NCBI GenBank assembly: GCA_946800325.1
Contig: OX326961.1
Span: 39,236,543 to 39,300,542 of the forward strand
Reading direction: 5' to 3'
DNA: 64,000 bases
Source of the DNA: Luzula sylvatica
Lineage: Eukaryota; Streptophyta; Magnoliopsida; Poales; Juncaceae
The position numbers were made by a program, and so were the translations under genes. The stretch's first letter is position 1; every line of letters starts with the position of its first letter. Positions 31,936-43,663 of this stretch are shown here, in pieces. Under the pieces are notes generated by a model. It was given only the letters and a program-made list of their open reading frames with translations. It was not told the origin of the DNA and made no database searches.

Positions 31936-33698
31936 TCTTTAAATTTAATAAACATATTTTTGTATTATTATATTAATTTAAAATCACTATAAATATTTTT
32001 TAACATATACTAATTTTAAAAAACAATATGTCATATACATAATTTTAATTTTTTATTTATTATCTATTTTATCATAGAAAACCAAAATTAAATAAAAATA
32101 TAATATAAAAAATATTCCTGTTAATATCTTAACAAATTAATATTATTCTAGTATTTAATTTTAATGTTAAATAGTTATTAATAAAAATAGTTATTAAATA
32201 GTATTTCTGACCAAATTAGCAATGCATAAGTGAACCTCAAAACTAGCATTAAAATAATATTGTCGTTAGTTCTAATTTCAATTCAATAACAACACTACGC
32301 GTTTTGCATCAATACACATTCGATACAGTATCATATTTTAATACGCAATCATGTTAAATACATATTTACATTTAAATACACAATACACATTCAATTCAAT
32401 ATATATTTACATTTCTATACACATGCATGTTCAATACACATCCATTTCATTTTTGACACATTCTATACAATCGCATATTACAATACATATCGATACAATA
32501 CACATCCATTTCATTTTTGACAAGTTCAATACAATCTCATATTTCAATATACTCACATTCAATACATAGTTCTACAGTTTAATACACATACACATTCAAG
32601 CTCTCTAGTCTAAAGCTATCTAGGCTATCTTGAGCGACCTTCTTGGAATAACCCTCATTCAACACAATTTTTCCACATCTCTCTAAAATCTTGACATAAT
32701 TGCCTGTAATGTCTCTGACAAAGTTCATGCTCCTAAATGTTCATGAAATCACTAAAAAAATCTAAAACCAATAGAAATGACTGAACTAAAAACAATCTTT
32801 GATCACGAGTCTGGTACGGCATGTTGATATACACTACCCATCTTGGTACCAACTTCAAGCTCCATTACCACATCCAATTCCGAGTATCAAATTCCTAATC
32901 CGAAACTGGTTCAAAATTTGAGAGAAAAATTAAATAAATTCCTGAAAGAAATTAGGATCAACAATCATTTGAGGAATATTTAATACAAACCAGTGAATGC
33001 TCAATTAGAAATTAGTATCAACAATCTTTAGTGTCACTAAATATACAAACCAATCTCATATAAATATTGTCAGTTCCAGTATTTGAGATAAATAATTTTA
33101 GAAAAGTTGTCAATTGTTTCCAATTTTAGATAAATACTCAACTAATTCCCAATTAACTTTCAATTGCTCAAAATTATGAAAACTCCACCTTCAAATTCAC
33201 TAACTCTAAACCCCCAAAAAAATGTCAAACTCACATCTAAGAACAGGTTTTGGCGACTAGGACAGTTTTTTGTCGAAGAAAGAGTTGTATATCGTCCGTT
33301 ATACTATCCAAGAGAGAATCCTCTTCACCGGAGCATCTTCACGCGAACTTTAGTATCCAAGATAGAGTCCTCTTCGACTGACAAGAGAGAAGAGCAGCCA
33401 CGAAACTCTTGTCAGAGCAGCCATGAAACTCGCTTGGAGAACTCTGGAAAATCGCCATGGAAAACCCCTCGAAAATCGACCCACAAAGAGAAGCTATCAA
33501 CTGTAGCCATGGACAAGCACCTCTCTTTCACGGGAGAGAAAAGAGAGAGAGGAGTGACTATCTTTTGACGGAGATAACAAAGTAACGGAGAGTGTTAGAT
33601 AGGATGTCTAATAACAGTTTGCACGGATCCCGATGCAGATCTGAGGGTAAAATATTCACAAGCAAAAAATAAACACAACTTATACAAGTTTTTTAGTT

Positions 33699-33701
<3 letters not shown>

Positions 33702-33739
<38 letters not shown>

Positions 33740-34455
33740 CTATTTTACATAATAATAATAATAATATTAATATTAATATTGTATTAATTATTAATACAAT
33801 ATTAATATTAATATTATTATTATTATTATTATTATAATATATTAATAGTAATATGTTAATATTATTTCAGTATATTTATATAAATACTAATATAATAATA
33901 TTATTATTAATATAATATATTATAATATATTATTAATATTAATATTACTATATTATTAGTTCATAATACAATAATTTATAATTAATATAATATATAAATA
34001 TTTTTATATTATATTATTATTCATATAATATATTAATAATAATATATTAAAATATTAATATTAGAATATAAATAATATTATTAATATTAATATATTAACA
34101 ATATTAATAATATTAATATGTTAATATTATAATAGTATATTATATGAATATACTAATATAATAGCATTAATATAAAAACATTAATATATTAGTATTATTT
34201 ACAATATTTTAATATTAATATTAATATTAGTATTATCATAATATATTATAATTATAACATATTATAATTATAATTAATATTATAGTTAATATTATAATAT
34301 TATTATAATTAGTACCATAATATTACTACAATTAATAATATTATGATAATTTTATATTGCAATAATGTTATATTATAATCATATTATTAAAAAATTTATA
34401 CTAATTTTGTTATAATAATAATAGTATAATAATATAATATACTAATAACAACAAC

Positions 34456-34488
<33 letters not shown>

Positions 34489-34530
34489 CGGAAGAAGAAG
34501 AAGAAGAAGAAGAAGAAGGAGAAGAAGAAT
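33702..34530. repeat. AT-rich simple-sequence block: (TA)n, (AAT)n, (GAA)n
   Basis: A (TA)n run at 33702-33736 is followed by about 700 bp of ATT/AAT-derived, locally palindromic sequence, (AAT)n at 34440-34488 and (GAA)n at 34490-34528. It is non-coding and likely slippage-prone. Confidence 0.9.
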
Positions 34531-34889
34531 ATAATAACATTATAATAATAATTTAATATTATGATAATACTATTATATTGTATTAATTTTAATCAAACAT
34601 TAGTTTTACATTTTCAATAATGAAATTTCAAAAATTTGTAAACAACCAAATAGAAAATTATATTTTCTAACATCTTATAATTTGGACATCCAAACAAACT
34701 GTGGAATAACTAATTTCATAAATTTTTACTCCTCCATCTTATAATCCGATTCCCCTCTACTAATTCGGCTTGCCAAAGAGCCCCTTACACAATTTGCTCG
34801 AACTTCCTATATGAGGTATGTGGCCTATTTTCTGACCAAGAACATAAAGGCCCAACCTAATAAGAAAACGGGTTCAATTATCTTACTTT

Positions 34890-36143
34890 TGTTATAAACA
34901 TAATATTATGGATGTCATTGTAATTATGTTAGGGTAATTACTATAGCATTATTTCTTGTATTGTAACTTTTCTTTTGACCTAACCACACCCTCTACTATA
35001 TAAAGAGGGTGATGGCCATTGTATTGTAAGGATCCATTTGAATAGAAAAAATCTCTCTCCTCTCTTTTCTTGTTGTTTAAGATTTATTTTATAACACGTT
35101 ATCAGCACGAAATTTTTTATAAAATAAATATCCAAAGAGAAATTTCGAAAATCAAAGTGACTTAAAACGAAAGGAAACAATTCAAGCAGAATTAATTTTT
35201 TGAAAAACGTGATGATTTTTGACCTGTAGTCCAAAAAACTATTGTTTGCAACCTACGAATTACAAGTGGGTATGTATAAGAAAAGGAAATGAGAAAATGA
35301 AATCAAATTCAGATTTTTGATTAACTTGGAAGTCTTTGAAGGACTCTAGATGTGTCTCGTGAATGTTGTATGGATCCTTGATAATGTTTTTTTTTTTGCA
35401 TGAAAATATCTTTGAAGGATTAAAGTTAGACGGAATATGCAACAAAATATATCAAAATTTCTTTGTATGGGATCAAACAATTTAGAAGAAAATGAGAAAG
35501 TTTTGTTGGTCCAGAAGTACCACATTTGAGTATAATCGATCATTTGAAGAAGAACCTAACCAATATGAAAATGATGCTGCAAATATTACTCAAATAAATA
35601 ATGGTTATATCAAACGGGATAGAACAAAACACACTTTTCCGAAATTCTTTTCAACGAATGAATTTCAATGGAATGACGAGATAAATGTTTAACAGATTCG
35701 ATCACGTGATAATGTAGCAGATGTTTTCAAATCATTGTCAACTGCAACTTTCAAAAAGTTTGTCTATAAAATTGGATTTCGTCAACTCGAGGATATTTGT
35801 ATAAATGAGGGGGAGAATCAGTATGCACTATAATCTTTTCTTTGACCAAGATTTTATCCCACAGGGTTTTTTCTTGACAAAGTTTTTAATGAGGTAGATT
35901 CTTATGCGTATGGAATATAGACATCCAAGGGGGAGTGTTATAAACATAATATTATGGATGTCATTGTAATTATGTTAGGATAATTACTATAGCATTATTT
36001 TTTGTATTGTAACTTTTTTTTTTGACCTAACAACACCCTCTACTATATAAATAGGGTGATGGTCATTGTATTGTAAGGATCCATTTGAATAGAAATTTTC
36101 TCTCTCCTCTCTTTTCTTGTTGTTTAAGATTTATTTTATAACA
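34890..36143 (+). mobile_element. Non-autonomous copia derivative with 207-208 bp LTRs
   Basis: The LTRs at 34890-35096 and 35936-36143 run TGTTATAAACATAA...TTTTATAACA and are about 96 percent alike. ACTTT flanks both ends (34885-34889 and 36144-36148). A primer-site-like CGTTATCAGCACGA follows the 5' LTR, and a polypurine tract CCAAGGGGGAG precedes the 3' LTR. The 840-bp interior keeps only the tail of a copia RNase H (about 35690-35830: SRDNVADVFKSL, then a terminal helix), with a 66-codon open stretch before it. TATA boxes ACTATATAAAG lie in both LTRs. It is a deletion derivative that would need enzymes from a relative. Confidence 0.9.
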
Positions 36144-36229
36144 ACTTTTTCATTTTTAATTTTTATTGTTGAAGGAGGTCCATAAAGAATATTAATTCTC
36201 TATACAACAAAGAAGAATGAATAGAGGCA

Positions 36230-36400
36230 AACTATAGCATTCACAATTTTCAATATATGGAAAGAACGATATAAAAGAATTTTTCAAGATAAATCAAGAT
36301 TATGCAAAGATCTGATAAATGATATTAAGGATGAGATTAAGCATTATTGGAAAGCAAAACAGAAGATTCTAATTAGGGAAAATATAGATTAGTCAAATAA
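36230..36400 (+). pseudogene. LINE (L1-type) ORF2 3' fragment
   Basis: The plus frame reads IFNIWKERYKRIFQDKS then DLINDIKDEIKHYWKAKQK. This resembles the C-terminal W-xxWKERNxRIF region after the zf-RVT domain in plant LINE proteins. The fragment is about 55 codons and ends at a stop. The rest of the LINE is absent, so it is a 5'-truncated or rearranged relic. Confidence 0.5.
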
Positions 36401-36539
36401 AAAGAGTGCAAGAGAAGGTTAAGGCCTGACCAAATATAAATATCATTGTAAATACCACAACACTAATTGGTATTTGGTGTTATATTATTCAATTAAACAT
36501 TTTGGGAGCGGGGTATTGAACCCGTCTCAGATAATCAAA

Positions 36540-37600
36540 AAATATATATATTAATTCTCAAGAATCGTCTTGGTGATACTATTTTTTTTTTTTTTTTGGT
36601 AATTTTCCTTTTTCTGTTTCTGGAGTTCTTCCACCTTAACAAGATTTTTCATTTAAAGAAGAATAGCCTCAGATGCACTAACAAAAACCTGGTATTATAT
36701 TATTGATGTAGTGTTTTTTTTTTGTCAATGTTCAAAACATTCTAAAAGAAAAAGAATAGCATCAGATGCACTAACAAAAACACTAATTGGTGTTTTATAA
36801 ATGAATTTATTTATAAAAGGTTTGACAATTTAATTTTTGGAAAGAAAAATAAAATGCATTCTCTCTTCACGGGAACAGAGAAAATTCACCAATTTTGATG
36901 GTAATTATATTCCCATCAATAATGTCGTAAGGAATGAAGTATTCCCTTACGAGAATTTGAGAATGGTTAATGGTTGCGAGAGCGGAAGTGGCTTTATTCT
37001 TAACTTACGCAATTTGCTCGAACTTCATATATGAGTTATGTGGCTTATTTCCTGAGGGAAAATGTTGGGCATACCCCCATCTCTCTCCTAGAGCCTTGAT
37101 GGCGTAGATATGATTTAACACCTTAAGAATTAATACTTTAATTCATGATTTGACGTCTTAATTGGATGTTCCATCATATATTATGTTAAATCATGTATTT
37201 ATGTATTAAATTTTAAAGTATTAAATCATATTCATGTCATCAAAAAATTTGGGGAAGAGTACTAGGGATGTACATCACTAGAATATTAATTCTCAAGAAT
37301 CCTCTTTTTCCATTTTAATTTTTTATTGTTGAATGAGGACCAGTTATCTTCTTTTTCCATTTTTATTGTTGAATGAGGCCCATAAAGAATATTAATTCTC
37401 AAGAATCGTCTTATTAATACTATTTTTTTTTTGGTAATTTTCCTTTTTCTCTTTCTGTAGTTCTTCCACCTGAACATGATTTTTTTAAAGAATAGCATCA
37501 GATGCACTAACAAAAGCCTGGTATTATATTATTGATGTAGTGTTTTTTTTTGTCAATGTTCAAAACATTCAAAAAGAAAAAGAAAAAAAAAGTTATTTTT
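36540..37600. repeat. Pair of direct repeats about 840 bp apart
   Basis: 36545-36775 and 37385-37600 share AATATTAATTCTCAAGAATC, TTTGGTAATTTTCCTTTTTC, AGTTCTTCCACCT, CATCAGATGCACTAACAAAA and CAATGTTCAAAACATTC in the same order. Between them are the empty-site repeat (36785-37060) and a MITE (37066-37280). This is a local segmental duplication; no gene lies in it. Confidence 0.75.
37066..37280. mobile_element. MITE, 'TTAAATCAT' family copy 1
   Basis: AATGTTGGGCATACCCCCATCT at the left and a matching inverted GAGTACTAGGGATG at the right enclose AT-rich sequence with ATGATTTAACACCTTAAG and its inverse. Related copies are at about 44727-44966 and 59785-59990. No coding capacity. Confidence 0.6.
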
Positions 37601-37844
37601 GGAAAAGAAAGAGTTATTCCAATGCTAAATATCTTATTAACGACTGACAAGGGAAAAAAATGAATTAAAAATGAATAAGATGCTACCGCCTCCCACCCTC
37701 TTTTCAAGCTAAGAATCTCTCTCCAATGCATTTTCACCTCTGTTCATACCATCTTTCAAAAAAGCATACATGAATAATATCATAAAAATCATATAAAGTG
37801 AAAGTAATTTATACCCACTTAATAGACTAATCAGCTTAGTCTGT

Positions 37845-37852
37845 CTATAAAG
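37845..37852 (+). promoter_or_regulatory. TATA box of the phytocyanin gene
   Basis: CTATAAAG lies 52 bases before the chosen ATG, giving a short leader of about 25-30 bases. Confidence 0.6.
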
Positions 37853-37903
37853 AGACCGTTGTTCTATTCTTCCCCACAATTAATCACAAGTTCTCAAATT
37901 AAA

Positions 37904-38532
37904 ATGTCTTGCTATAAATCTTTAGCTTTTAGTGTGTTTGTTCTTTTGAGTTCCGCAACTTGGATTTCGGCTACAGATTATACGGTTGGTGATACCACAG
38001 GCTGGACAGCTGGCGTCGATTATTCCAACTGGGTCAGCGGCAAAACTTTCGCCGTTGGAGATAATTTAAGTATGATTTCTCTATAAATACTCATTCTTTA
38101 GGTTCTAATTTGCGGTAAACTTTTATTGGCATCTTTCATTCAAAATCACAAAATGTCAACATACATAATTTCCAAAACTCGAATAAAAATGCAGTATTCA
38201 ACTATGCGACGGGGGCCCACACAGTAACAGAAGTTTCATCAAGCGATTACAGCTCCTGCTCGACGAACAATGCCATCAGCAACAGCAACAAAGGACCCAC
38301 CAAAATCACGTTGACGTCAGCAGGGACCCGCTTCTTCATTTGCGGCGTGCCTGGACATTGCAGCAAGGGCCAGAAAATCAGCGTGACCGTTGGATCTTCA
38401 TCCTCTGCCACTCCTGGCTCTTCTTCTTCTTCTACTAATAATAATGACTCCGGCTCGGTTCGACTCGGACCATTCGGGCCAATTGTGATGATTCTTGTCG
38501 CCTTTGGAGTCATCAAGTTGGGCTATTTCTAA
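37904..38532 (+). CDS. Stellacyanin-like phytocyanin, GPI-anchored
   Basis: Two exons (37904-38069 and 38195-38532) join with GT-AG ends to give 167 residues. Residues 1-23 are a signal peptide ending ISA. The plastocyanin-like domain (24-120) has [22 protein letters not shown] and the copper ligands His in GAHTV, Cys in YSSC and His in PGHCSKGQK. The axial position after the GHC motif is Gln, as in stellacyanins, where plantacyanins and uclacyanins have Met. A Ser/Thr-rich segment and a hydrophobic C terminus ([18 protein letters not shown]) predict a GPI anchor. Family members are extracellular blue-copper electron-transfer proteins linked to cell-wall chemistry; the physiological role here is unknown. 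The intron falls at the usual phytocyanin position, before FNY. The ATG is the first in the transcript-like region; an in-frame upstream ATG at 37859 would spoil the signal peptide. Confidence 0.92.
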
Positions 38533-38898
38533 GTCCAATTAGTTGTGGAAGAGGCAGTGCATCAGAATTTTCCTTTTTGTAGTGGTTGCTTTCTGGGATT
38601 AGTTGTGATAACTAATCGGTTAATAATTTCGTTTTGCGTGTAATTTTTACAATATATACTAAAAATAATTCTATATCAGGCCGGTTATTCACTTGCAAAA
38701 ACCATTAACTAAAAAAAGGTTACTCAAATAAGAAATACCCAAAACACAGAACGGTTAAACTAAACAGATAGTACTCGGAACAAACCAAGATATCAGGCCT
38801 ATGATAAACTGCAACTAACCCCAAAAAAAAACTGAACAAAAAAAACACGAAATTAACGATTATCCTTGTTCATAATTAATCCATTTCCAAAAAGAACT

Positions 38899-40630
38899 CT
38901 ATTTCCTTCCAGAGACGCGTGGCTTCCCTTTAATCTCGGATTCCTGCGTGCTATGCAAGTAGATATAAGTCTTCGCAGTAGATGGGTTATGATTCTCCGC
39001 GCCCTTGCTCCAATCATAACAAACCTGCACAAATAATAATACTCCAATTAACATTCAAATAACAAAATTATATATTATGAATAAATTTAACTAACCGCAT
39101 AGGCAAAGATGGAACCGTCTGCACTAAATGCGCTGCACGGTATAGGAGACGGGCACCTCGGAAACGCCTGAGAATAACAAAACAGAATATTAATATTAAT
39201 TTTAATTTTTAAAATTGAATTCAAAATTAAAGTGAGAGACCTTGAGCCTTTGTTTACTGTCCTTGTCCCAGAAATTGAACGCTCCGTCCGAGCCAGAAGT
39301 AGCAAATGTGTGGTGCACCTAAATAAACAAATAACAAATGAATAATCACACAAAAAAACAAGAACATTTTTTCAAAAGAGTCCCTCGACTTTTATTAAAA
39401 TTACTTACAGGGTGGAAATTGAGATCGTTGACAGCATAAATCTCGGTGCCTTGAGTTCCCTCTCTGTGACATTTGAACGTGAAATTCTTGCTCTGTTGAG
39501 CGTCGTCTAAATGATGCACACCAACTCTCCCTTCTATCGACCCCACCTGTAATCACATTAAAACAATAATATATTAATCACATATAATAAATAAATAAAT
39601 TAGGGTTTAGGGTTTAGGGTTTAGTACCAGAAAGCCTTGTTGATCGGGGAAGGCAGCGAGGCAGCGAGTTTGATACTTGAGAGGACTTTGGATTCTCTTA
39701 AACTCCGTCTACAAAATCCAAAATTGTTAGGCACGTGAATATTTTACCTAAAGGCCCCTGAAAGTATTTTATTTAGGTTTTAATACCTGAGGGTTTTGCA
39801 AGTTGAAGACGACGAGCTGGCGATCGGCGGTCCCCACGACCATCAAAGGATAATTAACCGTCAAAGCATAGCATTTATCAGGCAACTGCTGCACGTGCAC
39901 CGGATTCGCTTGCCTCGTATCCCAATACCTAATTTTAATTTCGTAAGGGTAAATATGATATTTATTATTTTCAAAGGGTAAATACGATAAATACCTGACA
40001 GTCTTGTCCCAGCTGGAGGAGACGAGGAGGTTCATTTGCGGAATCCAAGCGATATCTTTAACGGGAGCGTCGTGCATGGCGACGGTGGTGGGCTGCCCGC
40101 CGGAGAGAAGCGGCCACATCTTCACTTGCTTGTCGCAACCGCCTGAGAACACCGTGGTCCCGTCGTCCTTCCACGCCGAACACAACACCTGTCAACACAA
40201 AACATTTACGGCATTATTTAGGGGGCTTTCTGCAATTTCTTGATTTTCTTGATTTTCTTGATTTTCTTGATTTTACTGGTTGGTCGTGAGAAATGGAGGC
40301 TTTCGGCACGCTGCCTCCTCCAGGCTGAATCTCCCAGCACCTAACCTGCAATTTGAATAAATTTCAGAATTGTAAAATATATTCGAAATTAAAAAGGTAA
40401 AATAGTGAAATTATTGTACTTGATTATCCCAAGAAGTGGCGATCAAGTGATTGGCTTTGGGGCTGAAACAGAGACTCGAAACCGAGTCTGTTGGAGCTGC
40501 TGTGACCTGAGTTATTCGTTGAAAATATGATATAATATAATCAAATATGAAAATTTTGAAAATTTTGTACCTCGAAGGACTTGTTAGGGTTGACATTGGT
40601 GTTGGCTGCGGTGTTAAAAGCCGAGGCCAT
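38899..40630 (-). CDS. RAE1: RAE1, WD40 mRNA-export / nuclear-pore-associated protein
   Basis: Ten coding exons were traced: 40571-40630, 40420-40506, 40277-40345, 39995-40188, 39787-39928, 39628-39708, 39409-39546, 39241-39318, 39096-39167 and 38899-39024. All have GT-AG introns and total 349 codons including the stop (348 aa, the usual plant RAE1 length). Signature strings include DSVSSLCFSPKANHLIATSW, GGCDKQVKMWPLLSGGQP, VGSIEGRVGVHHLDDAQQ and FNFWDKDSKQRLK. RAE1 is a seven-bladed beta propeller that works with nucleoporin NUP98 in mRNA export and with the mitotic spindle. One intron holds three telomere-type repeats (39601-39623). A further intron appears to split the 5' untranslated region (acceptor near 40641, donor near 41045). 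No defect is seen. Confidence 0.96.
39599..39625. repeat. Short interstitial telomeric repeat (TTTAGGG)3 in a RAE1 intron
   Basis: TAGGGTTTAGGGTTTAGGG lies in the 81-bp intron between exons 6 and 7, ending a few bases from the donor of exon 6. Plant telo-box sequences are usually promoter-proximal; here it is intronic and may be a repair footprint. Confidence 0.9.
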
Positions 40631-41177
40631 TTCTTTCTTCCTGTAAATCAAGCATCAATCAAATATGTACTTAATTAGCGTATAAAAACTGTGATTTTGA
40701 AATATAATGTGATGATATGGTAAGAGAAAATGTCAATCTTGGTACGTAGAGTAAGAGGAATTTACGAATATATTCCCATGAAGGCAATTTTGGAACTACA
40801 AAATAGAAGAACAAGAATCTACGAGTTGAGAAAAAGAAAGACCTATCAGTAAATCTAATTACAGTAAAGATCATACACGATGAGAAAGATGAAAAATTAG
40901 GCACTTACTTAGTTGTTTCTACTTTAATCCACTAATCTTGGAACCAATTCCACTAAATATCCAAATCAAAATTATCAGAATCGTAATTTGCCAAACAAAA
41001 CAAAACAAAAAAAATCTACAAATCAACTAGAATTAAGATCAAACCTGCTTTCACTATTGAGGGTTACGGTATGCAAGAGCGAGAGAGAGAGAGAGAGGTG
41101 TTCGACGAAAAGCCTGCGCCTGATAGAAGTCGAGAGAGAGCGAAGTTAATTTTCTTGATCCGAAGATCTAACGGCGC

Positions 41178-41192
41178 ATATATATACACGTG
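41178..41192 (-). promoter_or_regulatory. RAE1 TATA box with adjacent G-box
   Basis: On the minus strand CACGTG (41187-41192) is followed directly by TATATATATG, about 130 bases upstream of the inferred 5' splice donor. The 5' leader contains a GA/CT microsatellite (41072-41096). G-boxes bind bZIP and bHLH factors. Confidence 0.55.
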
Positions 41193-41544
41193 GATCAACG
41201 CTTGGCGTAGGATTTAAGCTACGTGGTAGCTTTGTATTTAAGCTGACAAATATACAGAGAGATAAGGGAAAATAATGTCAACTTCTAGAAATAAAAGTTT
41301 TTTATACTAACTAATTGAACTCATTAACAGTATAATTAATATGGGCCTTGTTTACAAACTTACTCAGTCCAGTCATGTATACACAACTTTTAATTAGGCT
41401 TACGGGGTTTCTAGAAGCCCATATTGATTGTAATGTTAATTAATTTAATCTTTATTTTTTTACTTGGACGTACTCGACATACCCGGCAAGGAGTATGAAT
41501 CTATGAAAATTATATTTTAATTTTAATATAAAATATTAATTTTT

Positions 41545-42070
41545 AGGGATAGGTTGAATGGCCAACGTTGTTGACGTTTTTGTGTGGTTAACGCGGCCAA
41601 CAACACTTATTTCTTTAAATTTATACATGAAAATTTAATTTCAACCGTATAGTATAAATATGATTTATATTGCTTGAGAATATTATAGATTCAATTTAAT
41701 TGAAAATAAATAATTTCTATCATATACATAATGACACGTACTAAGATTAACTGGACATTATTCATTATAAAATAAATTTTAAAATTCGAATTTTGTACAT
41801 TGGATTTATTTGAGTTATATGGATAGGCTCAAGATAAATTTTTAATATATTTCGATTTTTTCTTCATGGCAATTACAAAATTTACCGAAATAGACGGTTG
41901 TCAAAATATGTTACCGGTTTTGTTAGATAGAAAATTGAAAATGATACAAAATTTATTCTACAACATATCTAGATGCTATAAATCATATATATACGGTTGA
42001 AATTTAATTTTCATGTATAGATTCTTAGAATAAACGTTGTTGGTCGTGCTGGTCACTAAACGTAGCCTTA
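41545..42070. mobile_element. Foldback MITE, about 525 bp
   Basis: The left 110 bp (GGCCAACGTTGTTGACG, ACATGAAAATTTAATTTCAA, CCGTAT, ATATGATTTAT) recurs inverted at the right end (about 41960-42062). The remaining middle is AT-rich. No ORF. I could not define a target duplication. Confidence 0.6.
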
Positions 42071-43272
42071 ATTTGTATGATTATAGTAATAAAATTATTT
42101 CACATTGTATTAATTTTATCACATTATTTTAACTCATTTATATATAATCGTGAGTATATTTTTATGTTCTGTAGGAAATAAATCATTTTTTTGTAAATAT
42201 CAATACATATACTAGGGCAATAATATAATAATATATGTAATATAATACAATTTTCAGAGGGTAAACATGATAGTATCTCTTGAAGGATAAATATGATAAG
42301 TTTTTTTTTATGGTTAAATATATAACATATCCTTTACTTTCTCCTAACAAAAAAATTCATACATTTCACTAACAAATTAATCTTTCAAATATATGTTCTT
42401 TTTTAAGACTAATCAATCTTTCAAATTAATTTCTGCAACCATTAGGGCCACCAAAATAAAACAAAGACTCCTTGAAAGGAGAAACACTATAGCAATCTGG
42501 TCTCTCATTAGACTTCACTACTTCTTCAGGTTGAGGACTATAAGCATTTCCATCCTTATCGAAAACTTCGATATTCTTGAAATACGCGGCCTTAGCACGA
42601 CCTTCACTAGCGAAATGTCCACTTCCCATTGCCGGACCTGCGTTGTTTTTGGGATAAAAGACAATACCGTCCCAAGAAACCGTAGTTGCTTTCTCGGCTA
42701 AACTCGTGAAAAGGGTTTTTGGCCAGAACCCTAGTAATGTAGGCCCTCGTTGATCTTCCCGGTATAACGACCAATCTCCTGATACTTTGTCCTGCCATTA
42801 TTGCAAAATCAGAATAAAATTAATTACTTAGGAATTAAAGTTAAAATAAGTAATAGATGAAAATGGTAATGGAAATGTGCTAACCTTCCTTATACTAAGG
42901 GCGACATAACGATCGTGTTTGTTATACTCGGAAACGGGATATATGGCTTGTCCTGGTTTAAGGCCAGAAGGAGATACGACTTTAAAACCTTCACACGCGG
43001 AATCGTAGCAACCGGTCTTCGCGTAATTATCTGCCTGAGAAAAAGAAACATAAGTTATTTTTTGTTTTTTTCTAGTTTGTTTCGAGTAAAAAGATAAAAA
43101 TAAGGAGTATTATCTGTTAAACTTACCGTCCAGAACGTGAAGAATCTCAAGTCGGTATTATTGTATAAATCGGGATGCACCTAGATACCGAATTTCACCA
43201 TGAGATTTGAGTTAGTATATTTTATTAGTACGGTGAATCGAAAGATTTTCCATTTTATGATTATGTAACTTA

Positions 43273-43407
43273 AAAAAAAACGAGTAAATGGAGAAGGCTC
43301 GGTGGTCCTCCATCCATTGGTGCCAATGGGACTCGAACCTACAACCTCTCACAACATATGGTTTCTTGTGCCTCACACCCAACCACTAGGCCACAAGCCC
43401 ATTGGCA
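43273..43407 (-). mobile_element. tRNA-derived SINE in neprosin intron 3
   Basis: On the minus strand the unit starts TTGCCAATGGGCTTG. It has a box A-like GTGGCCTAGTGG and a box B GGTTCGAGTCCC (RNA polymerase III internal promoter), and ends in nine T. Au-type plant SINEs are known to end in a T run. It is flanked by a perfect 16-bp duplication (43257-43272 and 43408-43423). One duplicate copy forms part of the splice donor of exon 3, so the insertion site is at the very start of the intron. Confidence 0.88.
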
Positions 43408-43663
43408 ATGATTATGTAACTTACAATAAATCCTGCTTGTTGTATCCACCATTTGCGCTTGTCAAGCTTATCGAAACCGAGCTACCAGAATGAGGACCCA
43501 TTACTCGGTTTCCCCATACGCTTAAATTCGCACGTGTTCCATAACCTTTCTCTGCGTTGTGCATTTGATATGAAGCATACTGGAGAAGCAATCAATGAAG
43601 AAACAAATTAATTAACTAGAAATCAATCGCCGAGTAGAAAATAAATTCTTCGAAAAAAAATAT

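Larger units (their letters stand above)
31529..34784. mobile_element. PIF/Harbinger-like non-autonomous DNA transposon, 3.3 kb
   Basis: The ends are short imperfect inverted repeats, GGGCATGTTTGG at the left and GGGGCTCTTTGG (reverse complement) at the right. They are flanked by TTA on both sides (31526-31528 and 34785-34787), the 3-bp duplication of PIF/Harbinger. The paralogous repeat at 36785-37060 has the same flanks with a single TTA (37005-37007) and no insert. The interior has no transposase ORF. It holds AT-rich and simple-sequence DNA, a left MULE-MITE end (about 31766-31930) and a 134-codon chance ORF (33164-33568). Most of the length is probably later accretion inside a Tourist-like shell. 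Confidence 0.75.

Noticed and set aside
33164..33568. 134-codon plus-strand ORF
   Set aside because: It lies inside the PIF/Harbinger-like element, is low-complexity Ser/Lys/Arg, shows no domain, and is not conserved elsewhere in the window.
35492..35692. 66-codon ORF in the mini copia element as a host gene
   Set aside because: It lies between two LTRs and just upstream of an RNase H tail, so it is retrotransposon interior, not a host gene.
43290..43400. A tRNA gene in the neprosin intron
   Set aside because: Box A and box B are present, but there is no complete cloverleaf. The unit has a T-tail and a 16-bp target duplication, so it is a SINE.
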